DNA of 64,000 bases from Oxalobacteraceae bacterium OTU3CINTB1 (lineage in GTDB: Bacteria > Pseudomonadota > Gammaproteobacteria > Burkholderiales > Burkholderiaceae_D): positions 6,696,001-6,760,000 of the forward strand of contig CP099652.1 in NCBI GenBank assembly GCA_024123955.1, in the 5' to 3' direction. Of this stretch, positions 1 through 8,513 are shown piece by piece; within the stretch, counting starts at the first letter, position 1, and each line of letters begins with the position of its first letter. A program made the position numbers and the translations under genes. The notes under the pieces were generated by a model. The model ran no database searches. It was not told the DNA's origin and saw only the letters and a program-made list of their open reading frames with translations.

Positions 1-585
1 CGGCGGCGGCACGCTCGACGCCGGCTTGTTGTCGGGCGCGTCCGGATTTTTCTTGATTTTCGGCGCCGGGCCGGCGATGCGGGCGATGTATTCTTTTTCG
101 GTCGGCAGGTTGCCGCCTTCCCAGCGCGCCACCTTGCCGTCGTTGTCGAAGAAGACGATGACGCGGCTGGTGGTCACTTCGCCGTTGCCCTTGGCCATGC
201 GGAACGCGTAGTCCCAGCGGTTGGCGTGGAACGGATCGGTCAGCAGCGCGGTGCCGAAGATGAAGCGGACCTGTTCGCGCGTCATGCCGACTTTCAACTG
301 CGCCAACATTTCCTCGGATACAAAGTTGCCTTGCTGGATATCAGGACGGTATGGAGAAAAGAACCACATGAACTTTTGCAGCGGCGTGATGGTGGTCGTT
401 TGCGCGCCCTTGCTGGCGTCCAGGGTGATCCCGGTTTCCTTGACCTGGTTCGATTTCTCGCCCAGGGTGGTGTTGGAAGCACAGCCGCCGGCGGCCAGCG
501 CGACGCAGACGGCGCCTGCGAGCAACGGAGCACGGCGGGTAAAACGGTGCGACAAAGACTGCAGTAAAGCCGGGGTGACGCGCAT
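1..585 (-). CDS. bamE: Outer membrane protein assembly factor BamE (SmpA/OmlA), 3' end cut off by the window
   Basis: BamE is a small lipoprotein of the BAM complex, which folds beta-barrel proteins into the outer membrane. The frame reads from ATG at 585 and is still open at base 1, so the C-terminus is missing. The N-terminus has a hydrophobic segment ending in a lipobox (AAGGC, Cys about residue 35), then the family core: SPYRPDIQQGNFV, the LKVGMTREQVRFIFGTALL signature and DPFHANRWDYAFR. GAGGAC lies just before the start codon. It is divergent from fur, an arrangement common in betaproteobacteria. The visible 195 residues already exceed E. coli BamE (113), because of a longer leader and a charged, Pro-rich tail at the window edge. 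Identity is clear from the signature. Confidence 0.93.
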   Translation of the reverse strand, partial: MRVTPALLQSLSHRFTRRAPLLAGAVCVALAAGGCASNTTLGEKSNQVKETGITLDASKGAQTTTITPLQKFMWFFSPYRPDIQQGNFVSEEMLAQLKVGMTREQVRFIFGTALLTDPFHANRWDYAFRMAKGNGEVTTSRVIVFFDNDGKVARWEGGNLPTEKEYIARIAGPAPKIKKNPDAPDNKPASSVPPP

Positions 586-866
586 AAATGTCCTCAATCT
601 GGTCGAGCGGAAATGCCGAAAAACGCTATATCATAAAGCACATGCCGAGCACATGGTGCGAGATGGGGCCGCGCGGGCGCGCGAAGTGACAGCATTATCC
701 TGTAAAACCGGGGATATGTCCTTGTTTTGCAAGGCGCAAGTGTAAATGTTTGCAAACGCCGGCCGGGCCGCGATGTCCCAATAAGATGGCAGCAATGAGT
801 GCGGTGGCGGGCGGAGTGCGTTAAACTGTCGGCTAGCTATCGCCAACCAGAATAAGAGTGTCCAAC
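586..866. promoter_or_regulatory. Divergent bamE/fur intergenic region
   Basis: This 281-bp region must hold the promoters of both genes. A TATGAT/GATATA stretch near 625-635 (minus strand) could be the bamE -10. A 10-bp perfect palindrome GTTTGCAAAC lies at 748-757. I could not find a convincing Fur box, so autoregulation of fur is not supported by inspection. Confidence 0.35.
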
Positions 867-1295
867 ATGGGTAACAATCCAACCGATCTGAAGGCCAGCG
901 GCCTCAAAGCCACCCTGCCTCGCCTTAAAATCCTGGACATCTTCCAGAACAGCGACGTGCGCCACCTGACGGCAGAGGATGTCTACAAGATCCTGCTGGC
1001 CGACAATATGGACGTCGGCCTGGCCACCGTCTACCGGGTGCTGACCCAGTTCGAGCAGGCCGGCCTGCTGAACCGCAACCACTTTGAAACCGGCAAGGCC
1101 ATCTTCGAGCTCAACGAGGGTTCCCACCACGACCACCTGGTGTGCCTGGACTGCGGCCGGGTCGAGGAATTCTTCGACGAAGCGATCGAAACGCGCCAGC
1201 AGATGGTCGCCCAGGAGCGCGGTTTCAAGATCGCCGAGCACGCGCTGGCGATTTATGGCAATTGCATCAAGACGGCCTGCCCGCACCGGCCTTGA
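867..1295 (+). CDS. fur: Ferric uptake regulator Fur
   Basis: Fur is the Fe(II)-dependent repressor of iron uptake genes, dimeric with a winged helix. The 142-residue product has the usual length. [20 protein letters not shown] is the DNA-recognition region and [19 protein letters not shown] is the metal-binding His/Cys cluster leading into the dimerisation domain. A GTG at 858 is in frame, but ATG at 867 gives the canonical [27 protein letters not shown] start and a better-spaced AAGAG, so 867 is chosen. Probable targets lie within this window: feoAB, bfd-tonB and possibly bfr all have Fur-box-like sites upstream. It is convergent with hrcA. Confidence 0.96.
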   Translation: MGNNPTDLKASGLKATLPRLKILDIFQNSDVRHLTAEDVYKILLADNMDVGLATVYRVLTQFEQAGLLNRNHFETGKAIFELNEGSHHDHLVCLDCGRVEEFFDEAIETRQQMVAQERGFKIAEHALAIYGNCIKTACPHRP

Positions 1296-1297
1296 AT

Positions 1298-1386
1298 GTA
1301 TGCGCCCCGGCGGCGCATACACTCAACCCGGTACGGCGGGGCCGTACCCCGCACGGGGTACGACCCCAAGCTGCACGCCGTGCGGG
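1298..1386. terminator. Cluster of overlapping hairpins between fur and hrcA
   Basis: Four perfect inverted repeats crowd this convergent gap. GTATGCGCC/GGCGCATAC (1298-1320) begins 2 bp after the fur stop. GGTACGG/CCGTACC (1330-1348), GTACCCCG/CGGGGTAC (1344-1361) and CCCGCACGG/CCGTGCGGG (1348-1386) overlap, so they cannot all form together. There is no strong U-run on either strand. The position suggests bidirectional termination or 3'-end protection. Confidence 0.6.
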
Positions 1387-1392
1387 TTAAAA

Positions 1393-2409
1393 CTAATTGT
1401 GGCTTAACGCATTCGATAACAGCTTGGCCGTGATATCGACGATCGGTATCACGCGCTCATAGGCCATGCGGGTCGGGCCGATCACCCCCAGGGTGCCGAC
1501 AATCTTGCCGTTGGCCATGTACGGCGCGGTCACCACGCTCATCTCGTCCATCGGCACCAGGCTCGATTCTCCACCGATATAAATCTGCACGCCGCTGGCC
1601 TTGCTCGACACGTCGAGCAGCTGCATCAAGCCGGTCTTTTGCTCGAACATATCGAACATCTGCCGCAAGGACGTCATGTTCGACGACAAATCGCTCACCG
1701 ACAGCAGGTTGCGCTCGCCGGCGATGACCATGTCGTCCGAGTTGTCCGCCATCGCCTCGCTGCCCGCCTCCACCGCCGCCTGCATCAGCCGGCCCATGTC
1801 GTCGCGCAACTGGCGCACCTCCGTCTGCAAGCGCGTATGCACCTCGTCGAAGGCCAGGCCGCCATAGTTCTGGTTGATGTAGTTGGCCGATTGGATCAGC
1901 TGCGTGGGGCTGTAGTCGACGTCGGTGAGCAGCAGGCGGTTTTGCACGTCGCCGGTGGGGCCGACGATCACCAGCAGGATGCGCTTTTCGCCCAGCCGCA
2001 GGAATTCGATCTGCTGGAACACCGATTCGCGGCGCGGGCTGAGCACCACGCCGGCGAACTGCGACAGCGACGACAGCATCTGCGCCGCGTTGGAAATCAT
2101 TTTCTGCGGCTGCGGCGCCTGCAGGCGCATGCGGCCCTCGACCGATTGCTCGTCGAGATGTTGCACCGTCAGCAAGGTGTCGACAAAGATGCGGTAGCCG
2201 CGCGGCGTCGGCACCCGGCCGGCCGAGGTGTGCGGGCTGGCGACATAGCCGAGCTCCTCGAGGTCGGCCATGATGTTGCGGATCGTCGCCGGCGACAGGT
2301 CCAGCCCGGAAATCTTGGAAAGCGCGCGCGAGCCGACCGGCTGGCCGTCCGCGATATAGCGTTCCACCAGGGCTTTGAGCAGGGTTTGAGCGCGTGTGTC
2401 GAGTTGCAT
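1393..2409 (-). CDS. hrcA: Heat-inducible transcription repressor HrcA
   Basis: HrcA represses groESL and dnaK-type heat-shock operons by binding CIRCE elements, and GroEL keeps it active. The 338-residue length is typical. The N-terminal winged helix (about residues 1-75) contains [17 protein letters not shown] and [18 protein letters not shown], followed by [17 protein letters not shown]. The GAF-like core and the C-terminal [19 protein letters not shown] stretch follow. ATG at 2409 opens directly on the conserved [11 protein letters not shown]. No CIRCE palindrome was seen in the window, so its targets are elsewhere. The HAD gene lies 80 bp upstream on the same strand and may be co-transcribed. 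Confidence 0.96.
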   Translation of the reverse strand: MQLDTRAQTLLKALVERYIADGQPVGSRALSKISGLDLSPATIRNIMADLEELGYVASPHTSAGRVPTPRGYRIFVDTLLTVQHLDEQSVEGRMRLQAPQPQKMISNAAQMLSSLSQFAGVVLSPRRESVFQQIEFLRLGEKRILLVIVGPTGDVQNRLLLTDVDYSPTQLIQSANYINQNYGGLAFDEVHTRLQTEVRQLRDDMGRLMQAAVEAGSEAMADNSDDMVIAGERNLLSVSDLSSNMTSLRQMFDMFEQKTGLMQLLDVSSKASGVQIYIGGESSLVPMDEMSVVTAPYMANGKIVGTLGVIGPTRMAYERVIPIVDITAKLLSNALSHN

Positions 2410-2489
2410 ACTGTATATCTTATTTGCCGAGAGTTGCCGTGTTTATCTATTATGCACGCTCCGCGCCGGCCGGGGGCTGTCGTGTGACA

Positions 2490-3197
2490 TCAATGCCCCA
2501 GTTGTTGCCTCACCCAGGCCAGCAGCGCGTGGAAATCGGCGCAAATCGCGTCAGGCACGATGCCGGCGTCGAGGTGGGCGGTGCTGCCGGTGCGGTTCAT
2601 CCACACCGCCCGCATGCCCACCGACTGCGCGCCGCGCACGTCCAGGCGCAGGTCGTCGCCGACGTAGACGGCGTCGGCCGGCGCCACGCCCATCGCCTCG
2701 CAGGCGGCCATGAAGATGGACGGGTCGGGCTTGGCGCGGCCGAAGCGGGCCGAGGCCAGCGCCACCTCGAAATGGTGGTGCAGGCCGATGACTTCAAGGT
2801 CGGCGTTGCCGTTGGTGATCACGCCCAGCCGCAGCATGCCGCCCAGCTCGGCAAGCACGGGGGCGACGTCGTCGAACAGGGTGACGGCGTTGCGCAACAC
2901 GTTGAAGTGTTCCATCGCGCCGTCGATGTGGGACGCGTCCTCGCCGGTCTCGGCAAATACGGCCTCGAGCGCGAGGCGGCGCAGGCGGTACAGGTCGGCC
3001 GTCAGCTCCGGCTGTTGTTCCAGCAGCGCCAGGCGCAGCGCGCGCAGCGCCTCGACCGAATACTTGCTCGTGACGGCCGGCGCGCGCTCGGCCAGCCACG
3101 CGTGCCAGCCGGTTTCGGCGGCCGCGATGACCGGGCCGATCGGCCACAGGGTATCGTCCAGATCGAACAGCAGGGCTTGCGGTGGGCGTCGTGTCAT
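2490..3197 (-). CDS. HAD-superfamily hydrolase, subfamily IA
   Basis: Cytoplasmic phosphatase of the haloacid-dehalogenase fold. All four motifs are present: DLDDTLW (nucleophile Asp12, acid/base Asp14), VITNG (motif II), the Lys of GRAKPDPSIF (motif III) and VGDDLRLDVRGA (motif IV). The helical cap follows motif I. The 235-residue length and motif spacing fit phosphoglycolate-phosphatase and YjjG-like enzymes, but the substrate cannot be told from sequence. It lies upstream of hrcA on the same strand. ATG at 3197 places motif I at the usual distance from the N-terminus. Confidence 0.88.
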   Translation of the reverse strand: MTRRPPQALLFDLDDTLWPIGPVIAAAETGWHAWLAERAPAVTSKYSVEALRALRLALLEQQPELTADLYRLRRLALEAVFAETGEDASHIDGAMEHFNVLRNAVTLFDDVAPVLAELGGMLRLGVITNGNADLEVIGLHHHFEVALASARFGRAKPDPSIFMAACEAMGVAPADAVYVGDDLRLDVRGAQSVGMRAVWMNRTGSTAHLDAGIVPDAICADFHALLAWVRQQLGH

Positions 3198-3411
3198 GGG
3201 CGGCGAAAAATGGAGTGGATTCCGGACTATTGTCGCACCGATCGCGCTCCGACCACACTCCGGTCGCGCGTCGCCTGGCGCCGCGCCCTAACAAGCTGTT
3301 ACATCCATTGGGGTCACTGGTGTTACCAAATGCACTAAAATACGGGGCAAATCCGTGTAAGATGCTGCACCCGTGCGTGCTGCCGGCCCTATTCGTTTTG
3401 GAGAAGATTTT

Positions 3412-4062
3412 ATGAAAAGTATGTATCCGCGTGCGGGCCTGGCCCTGCTGTGTGCCGCTGTCCTGAGCGCCTGCGGCGGCAATGGCAGTGGCAGCATGCT
3501 GCTGCAGGGCAGTATCAGCGGCTTGAACAAGTCCGGTTTGGTGCTGATCAACCGCCCGACCGGCGAAAAGATCACCATCGCGCCCAACGCCACCTCGTTC
3601 CAGTTCACCCGCCTGATCGCGGTCGACGAATCGTTCGACATTCAAATCGACACTCCGCCAAGCGGCGCGACGTGCAAACTGACCGATAACACCAACAAGG
3701 CCAACTCCTTCACCTCGTATCGGACGGTGGTCAGCTGCACCACCAATCCATGGGTGCTGAAGGGCAAAGTGCAGGGCCTGGCCGACGACGGCGTGGCCAG
3801 TACCAACGATGGCGTGACCCTGGCCAATGGCCCGGACACCGTGTACATCGCAGCGCCCGCGCCTGCGGCAGCCGGCGCCGAAGTACGGTTTTCCTTCGCC
3901 AACACGGTCGGCGAGGGTTCGCCTTATGGCGTGACCGTGCTGGCGCAGCCGTCCAACCGCACCTGCTCGGTCATCGCGCCCGTCACCGGCTCCGTGCCAG
4001 GCGCCGGCGTCATGCCGGCCGGCGATGACGACCGGCTGGTCGTCAACTGCGTCGCAAAATAA
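3412..4062 (+). CDS. Putative two-module lipoprotein, first of a tandem pair
   Basis: Function unknown. ATG at 3412 is chosen over the upstream in-frame start at 3373 because GGAGAAG precedes it and it opens a signal peptide ending in the lipobox LSAC, predicting a lipid-anchored protein of 216 residues. The mature part shows two beta-rich modules of about 85-100 residues. Each begins with a [LV]xGx[IV]xGL-like strand and ends with a Cys pair (ATC...VSC; RTC...VNC) that could form one disulfide per module. The same architecture occurs in the next gene, so the two are probably tandem duplicates. The TAAAATAC stretch near 3335 is a possible -10. Confidence 0.75.
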   Translation: MKSMYPRAGLALLCAAVLSACGGNGSGSMLLQGSISGLNKSGLVLINRPTGEKITIAPNATSFQFTRLIAVDESFDIQIDTPPSGATCKLTDNTNKANSFTSYRTVVSCTTNPWVLKGKVQGLADDGVASTNDGVTLANGPDTVYIAAPAPAAAGAEVRFSFANTVGEGSPYGVTVLAQPSNRTCSVIAPVTGSVPGAGVMPAGDDDRLVVNCVAK

Positions 4063-4091
4063 ACACGCTGGCTCAATCTTTGGAGAATCAC

Positions 4092-4736
4092 ATGAAATTA
4101 TCGTATCTGGGCGCCATCGTGGCGCTGAGCGCGGCGGCCCTGCTGGCCGGCTGCGGCGGCAAGGCACAATACACGGTGCAGGGCACGATCAACGGCCTGG
4201 CCACGCCCGGCCTGCAACTGAGCAACGGCGGCGAAACCATTTCCATCCCGGCAGGCGCCACCACTTTCGCGTTCCCGCGCCAGATCGGCTACGGCACCAG
4301 CTACGCCGTATCGTTCACCCAGCAGCCGGAACACATGGCCTGCCAGTTTGATACCATCAACACCGGTTCGGCCGGCCAGACGGTGGCGATTTCTGTGGCG
4401 ATTTCGTGCGTGCGCAGGGCGTATTCGCTGGGCGGCCAGTTCAAGGGCCTGGTCCCGGTCCCGGCCGTTGGCACCACGGCCGCCGTACCGCGCACCGTAA
4501 CCCTGCTGAACGGCTCGGCCGGCGGCCAGGTGACCCTGACCAGCCCGACCGACGGCAGCGGAACCGGCGATTTCGCCTTCCCGGTCGCCGTGGCGGACGG
4601 CCAGTCTTATGGCGTGACCATCCACCCGGACACCACCCTGAGCTCGGCCGACATCACCTGCACGGTGAAAAACGGCGTCGGCGTTATGGGCGAAGCGGCC
4701 GTCACCAATCTGCTGGTTGAGTGCAAGCCTAAATAA
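4092..4736 (+). CDS. Putative two-module lipoprotein, paralogue of the upstream gene
   Basis: Function unknown. ATG at 4092 has GGAG 6 bp upstream and starts a signal peptide ending in LLAGC (lipobox). The 214-residue protein repeats the two-module plan of its neighbour: YTVQGTINGLATPGLQLSNG opens module A and YSLGGQFKGL opens module B. Each module contains a Cys pair (MAC...ISC; ITC...VEC). SYAVSFTQQP and SYGVTIHPDT match the YGVTVLAQP stretch of the first protein. The two genes are 29 bp apart and end at a strong terminator, so they form a bicistronic operon. Modules of this type are common in Burkholderiales surface proteins, but I can give no biochemical role. Confidence 0.75.
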   Translation: MKLSYLGAIVALSAAALLAGCGGKAQYTVQGTINGLATPGLQLSNGGETISIPAGATTFAFPRQIGYGTSYAVSFTQQPEHMACQFDTINTGSAGQTVAISVAISCVRRAYSLGGQFKGLVPVPAVGTTAAVPRTVTLLNGSAGGQVTLTSPTDGSGTGDFAFPVAVADGQSYGVTIHPDTTLSSADITCTVKNGVGVMGEAAVTNLLVECKPK

Positions 4737-4865
4737 AAGCGGGAGCGGGAGACTTGAGATATTCACAGACCTGATGTTTGATATGTGAAAAATAAAGTGG
4801 CGTGATATACCGCGACGCACCATACTGTACTTGTCTCCTCCACTTCTTGCAAAGGAATTGGATTT

Positions 4866-4894
4866 AGCCCGCTTTAACCAGCGGGCTTTTTTTT
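4866..4894 (+). terminator. Rho-independent terminator of the lipoprotein pair
   Basis: Stem AGCCCGC/GCGGGCT with an 8-nt loop followed by seven further T residues (4888-4894). It lies 130 bp after the second lipoprotein stop. The 4737-4865 stretch before it contains no gene I can recognise. Confidence 0.9.
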
Positions 4895-4916
4895 GCCTGT
4901 AATTTTTAAACCAGCG

Positions 4917-5002
4917 GGGGTCAAGTCTGACATTCAGACACGGGCTTTACCGTACTGCCGACTTCAAGGACGAGGTCGTGTCCGAATGTCAGACTTGACC
5001 CC
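4917..5002. repeat. GGGGTCA-type inverted repeat, copy 1
   Basis: Two 26-nt arms (4917-4942 and 4977-5002), complementary at 25 of 26 positions, flank a 34-nt spacer. The arm starts GGGGTCAAGTCTGACATTC and ends GACACG. The element lies 10 bp beyond the ksgA stop and 22 bp after the lipoprotein terminator, in a convergent gap. The same arms recur at 21083-21167 and 44515-44627. It behaves like a REP-type mobile palindrome and is likely to fold in RNA read from either strand. Confidence 0.88.
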
Positions 5003-5012
5003 GGAGGATGGA

Positions 5013-5783
5013 TTATTTGAGGAGGTTGGCGAGGGCGACGTACTGGGCCAAGCCGACCATTTCCGGACGGTGGGTCGGGTCGATGCCCGCTTCGACGATC
5101 TGCGCTTCGGTAAACATGCCGGCCAGGCAGTTGCGGATCACCTTGCGGCGCTGCGAAAACGCCTTCAGCACCACCGCCTCCAGGGTCGGGCCGTCGCACG
5201 GCAGCTGTTCGGCCACCGGGATCATGCGCACGATCGCCGATTCGACCTTCGGCGGCGGATCGAACGCTTCCGGCGGCACCACGAACAACAATGACATGTC
5301 ATAGCGCCATTGCAACATCACCGACAGGCGGCCGTAGGTCTTGCTGCCCGGCTCGGCCACCATGCGCTCGACCACCTCTTTTTGCAGCATGAAGTGCTGG
5401 TCCTTGACCAGCGGCGCGAACGTGGCCAGGTGGAACAGCAACGGGCTGGAAATGTTGTACGGCAGGTTGCCGACAATGCGCAACTTCTCCCCCGCCGGCA
5501 CCGGGATGGTGCTGTAGTCGAACTTGAGCGCGTCGCCGGCGTGGATGGTCAGCTTGGCCGGGTTGTAAGTCTTTTCCAGGCGGGCGACCAGATCGCGGTC
5601 GAGTTCGACCACGTGCATCATCTTGAGCGTGCGCATCAGCTGCTCGGTCATCGCGCCCAGGCCGGGGCCGATCTCGACCATGGCGTCGTCCGGCGCCGGC
5701 GCGATCGCCTCGGTGATGCTCGACAGGACGTATTTGTCGTGCAGGAAATTCTGGCCAAAGCGTTTGCGGGCTACGTGTTTCAT
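5013..5783 (-). CDS. ksgA: 16S rRNA (adenine1518-N6/adenine1519-N6)-dimethyltransferase
   Basis: KsgA (RsmA) dimethylates A1518 and A1519 in the 3' end of 16S rRNA with S-adenosylmethionine during 30S maturation. Motifs in order: RKRFGQNFL near the N-terminus, SAM-binding [14 protein letters not shown] (about residues 36-49), acidic VELDRD and the catalytic NLPYNIS. Start 5783 ([10 protein letters not shown]) is chosen over the upstream in-frame codon at 5822 because AGAAG precedes it and it matches the family N-terminus. The length of 256 residues is normal. It is the last gene of lptD-surA-pdxA-ksgA, a classical proteobacterial order, 25 bp after pdxA. Confidence 0.95.
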   Translation of the reverse strand: MKHVARKRFGQNFLHDKYVLSSITEAIAPAPDDAMVEIGPGLGAMTEQLMRTLKMMHVVELDRDLVARLEKTYNPAKLTIHAGDALKFDYSTIPVPAGEKLRIVGNLPYNISSPLLFHLATFAPLVKDQHFMLQKEVVERMVAEPGSKTYGRLSVMLQWRYDMSLLFVVPPEAFDPPPKVESAIVRMIPVAEQLPCDGPTLEAVVLKAFSQRRKVIRNCLAGMFTEAQIVEAGIDPTHRPEMVGLAQYVALANLLK

Positions 5784-5808
5784 GGTTGTTCTTCTAATCA
5801 GTGAGTGT

Positions 5809-6915
5809 TCAAAGGCCGGCAACGGCGTCGGCCATCGCCAGCGCGGTGGCGATGGCCGCCTCCATGCTGCCGCAGTCGGCCAGGCCGAGGCCTTGCGCGG
5901 CCAGGTCGAGCGCCGTGCCGTGGTCGACCGAGGTGCGGATCAGCGGCAGGCCGAGCGTGATGTTGACGCCCTGTCCGAACGTGGCGTACTTGAGCACCGG
6001 CAGGCCCTGGTCGTGGTACATGGCCAGCACGCAGTCGGCGTCCTTCAGGTATTTGTGCTGGAACAGGGTGTCGGCCGGGTACGGGCCGCGGGCGTCGATG
6101 CCGCGCGCCTGCGCCGCCGCGATGGCCGGCGCGATGACGTCGATGTCCTCGCGCCCCAGGTAGCCGCCCTCGCCCGCGTGCGGGTTCAGGCCGCACAGCA
6201 GGATGCGCGGGGCGGCGATGCCGAATTTGGTCTTGAGGTCGTGGTCGAGGATGTCGAGGATGCGCGCCAGGCCTTCTTGCGTGAGGGCGGCGGCGACTTC
6301 CTTGAGCGCCAGGTGGGTGGTGGCCAGCGCCACCCGCAGCGGCGCCGGCATGGTGCCGCCGGCGGGAGCGGGCGGCTGGCCGGCCAGCATCATCACCACT
6401 TGCGCGGTGCCGGTCTGGTCGGCGAAGTATTCGGTGTGGCCGGAGAATTTGACGCCGGCGTCGTTGATGGTGCTTTTTTGCAGGGGCGCGGTGACGACCG
6501 CCTCGAACCAGCCGGCGCGCACGCCTTCGATGGCGGCGTCCAGGGTGGCCAGCACGGCGCGGCCGTTGTTCTTGTCGAGTTTGCCCGGCACGACGTGGGC
6601 GTCGAGCGGCACGTCGATCACGCTGATGCGTTCGGGGCCGAAGTGCGGCAGGCCGCCGTTGCGCACCGCCTGCAACGACAGCGCCGACAGCCGGATGACA
6701 GGGTCGATGTCGGCGGCGATCATGGAGAGGAAGGCGGCGTCGCCCAGCAGCACGCAATTGACTTCGTGCCGCCGCGCCCAGGCGGCGCGGATCGAGATTT
6801 CCGGGCCGATGCCGGCCGGCTCGCCGACGGTGACGGCCAGCACAGGCCGCCCCCGGCGACGGGCGGGAACCATGGGGGCCGCATCTGCGCGCCCGGTGGA
6901 TAAAGTGGCGCTCAT
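5809..6915 (-). CDS. pdxA: 4-hydroxythreonine-4-phosphate dehydrogenase PdxA
   Basis: PdxA oxidises 4-phosphohydroxy-L-threonine with NAD(P) in the DXP-dependent pathway to pyridoxal phosphate. The frame shows the family opening [12 protein letters not shown], the substrate and metal stretch [20 protein letters not shown], and [13 protein letters not shown] near the C-terminus. ATG at 6915 is preceded by GGGGAG at good spacing. A longer frame opening at 7014 would overlap surA and has no such site. The product has 368 residues, with about 30 more at the N-terminus than E. coli PdxA. It lies 22 bp after surA and is translated in the same operon. Confidence 0.94.
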   Translation of the reverse strand: MSATLSTGRADAAPMVPARRRGRPVLAVTVGEPAGIGPEISIRAAWARRHEVNCVLLGDAAFLSMIAADIDPVIRLSALSLQAVRNGGLPHFGPERISVIDVPLDAHVVPGKLDKNNGRAVLATLDAAIEGVRAGWFEAVVTAPLQKSTINDAGVKFSGHTEYFADQTGTAQVVMMLAGQPPAPAGGTMPAPLRVALATTHLALKEVAAALTQEGLARILDILDHDLKTKFGIAAPRILLCGLNPHAGEGGYLGREDIDVIAPAIAAAQARGIDARGPYPADTLFQHKYLKDADCVLAMYHDQGLPVLKYATFGQGVNITLGLPLIRTSVDHGTALDLAAQGLGLADCGSMEAAIATALAMADAVAGL

Positions 6916-6937
6916 GTGCTCCCCTGTCGCGGCGTGG

Positions 6938-8425
6938 TTACTGTTTCGCGGCCGCCGCGGCGGCGGCGCCCTCTTCGGTGCGGAACTCGACGTAGGCGCG
7001 GTCGCGCACTTCACGCTGCCAGCTGTCGGTTGCCTCTTCCATCTTGCGTTCGCGGATGGCCTGGCGCGCGTTGTTGCGCTCGCGCTCCTTGGAGACGTCG
7101 TCGCTCTTGCGCTCCATCACCTCGATCAGGTGCACGCCGAAGCTGGTCTCGACCGGCTGCGACACTTCGCCGATTTTCAGGTTGTTCATCGCGGCCTCGA
7201 ACTCGGGCATCGTATCGCCCGGGTACAGCCAGCCCAAATCGCCGCCCTTGGCGGCCGAGCCGTCGTTCGACACCAGGCGCGCCAGGTCCTCGAACTTGGC
7301 GGCGTTGTTGTCCAGGCGTTCCTTCAGTTCGGCCAGCTTGCGCTTGGCGTCGGCCGCGCTCATCGTCGGCGTGACCTTGATCAGGATGTGGCGCGCGTGG
7401 GTCTGCTGCACCGACTGGGCGGCCTGCGCCTCGGCCACGCTGCGGCGGTCCACCGCCTTCAGGATGTGGAAGGCGCCGGTGCTTTTGATGATCGGCGTGA
7501 CCTGACCCGGTTTGAGTTTGACCAGCGCCTCGGCGAACACCGGCGGCAGCCGCTCCGGCAGGCGCCAGCCGACCACGCCGCCCTCCAGCGCGTCGCTGGA
7601 GTCCGAATAGGTGGCGGCCATCTTGGCGAAGTCGGCGCCGGTGCGCAGCTGGCGCATCACTTCCTCGGCGCGCGCGCGGCGCTGGGCGATCACCTCGGCG
7701 GTGGCGTTGTCCGGGATGCGCACCATGATTTGCGAAATATTGATCTCGAACTGCTCGGCGGCGGCGGCCTTCTCGGCGGCGAGGAAGCTGTCGACCTCGG
7801 CGTCGGAAATCTGGATCTTGGCGTCGACCTCGTGCTCGCGCAGGCGCTGCATGATGATTTCTTCGCGGATTTCTTCGCGGAAGGCGGCGAACGGCGTGCC
7901 GTCCTTTTCCATCTGGTTGCGCATGTCCTGCACGCTGATCTTTTGCGACTCGGCGATGCGGCCGATCGCGCGGTCGAGCTGGGTGTCGTCGACGCGCACG
8001 CCCATCTCCTTGGCCATCTGCAGCTGGGCGCGCTCGACGATCATGCGCTCGAGCAGCTGGCGTTGCAGGTCGGCGGCGGCCGGCATCTGCACCTTTTGCG
8101 CCTGCATGCGGGCGGTGACGGTCTTGATGCGGTTGGCCAGCTCGCGCTGGGTGATCACGTCGTCGTTGACGACGACGACGATGGAGTCGATGGCGGCGTT
8201 GCTCGACGAGCCGGGCGGAATGAAGCCCTTGCCGTCGGCCTTGGCTTCAGCCTTGCCATCGGTCTTGGCCGCCGCGCCGCCGGTGGCGGACGCGGCCGGG
8301 GTGGTGACGGCGGGGGCGGCCGGCGCCGGCGCCGGTTTTTTCGAGAACAGGCTGCAACCGCCCAGGGCGGTGGTGCACAACAGGACGGCGAGTAGCTTCA
8401 TTTGGTACATACTGGCATTACGCAT
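6938..8425 (-). CDS. surA: Periplasmic chaperone / peptidyl-prolyl isomerase SurA, with a lipoprotein-type signal
   Basis: SurA escorts unfolded outer-membrane proteins to the BAM complex. The 495-residue frame has the N-terminal chaperone domain ([21 protein letters not shown] onward, about residues 75-235) and two parvulin domains, beginning near [11 protein letters not shown] and [11 protein letters not shown]. Unusually, the N-terminus [21 protein letters not shown] has a lipobox with Cys24, followed by a Pro/Ala/Lys-rich linker of about 50 residues. This predicts a lipid-anchored form rather than the soluble one of E. coli. The start is uncertain (8425, 8410 or 8401), as none has a clear ribosome binding site. 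The gene follows lptD after a hairpin with a U-run. Confidence 0.9.
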   Translation of the reverse strand: MRNASMYQMKLLAVLLCTTALGGCSLFSKKPAPAPAAPAVTTPAASATGGAAAKTDGKAEAKADGKGFIPPGSSSNAAIDSIVVVVNDDVITQRELANRIKTVTARMQAQKVQMPAAADLQRQLLERMIVERAQLQMAKEMGVRVDDTQLDRAIGRIAESQKISVQDMRNQMEKDGTPFAAFREEIREEIIMQRLREHEVDAKIQISDAEVDSFLAAEKAAAAEQFEINISQIMVRIPDNATAEVIAQRRARAEEVMRQLRTGADFAKMAATYSDSSDALEGGVVGWRLPERLPPVFAEALVKLKPGQVTPIIKSTGAFHILKAVDRRSVAEAQAAQSVQQTHARHILIKVTPTMSAADAKRKLAELKERLDNNAAKFEDLARLVSNDGSAAKGGDLGWLYPGDTMPEFEAAMNNLKIGEVSQPVETSFGVHLIEVMERKSDDVSKERERNNARQAIRERKMEEATDSWQREVRDRAYVEFRTEEGAAAAAAAKQ

Positions 8426-8450
8426 GGTAGAACGCTCATGAGTCAGGTGT

Positions 8451-8500
8451 AAAAAAAATCAAAAGGCGCGCGCCCCGGCCAGGGGACGGCGGCGCGCGCC
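8451..8500 (-). terminator. Terminator or attenuator between lptD and surA
   Basis: Read on the minus strand, GGCGCGCGCC (8491-8500) pairs with GGCGCGCGCC (8465-8474) across 16 nt and is followed directly by TTTTGATTTTTTTT (8464-8451). This is a textbook intrinsic terminator, located after the lptD stop and 26 bp before surA. It should lower read-through into surA-pdxA-ksgA. Confidence 0.85.
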
Positions 8501-8513
8501 CGGATGCCTTGCT

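Noticed and set aside
1393..2489. CIRCE element near hrcA
   Set aside because: No TTAGCACTC-N9-GAGTGCTAA-like sequence found upstream of hrcA.
6203..8395. A 730-codon plus-strand frame over pdxA and surA
   Set aside because: Spans two genes of the opposite strand, with composition of an antisense frame.
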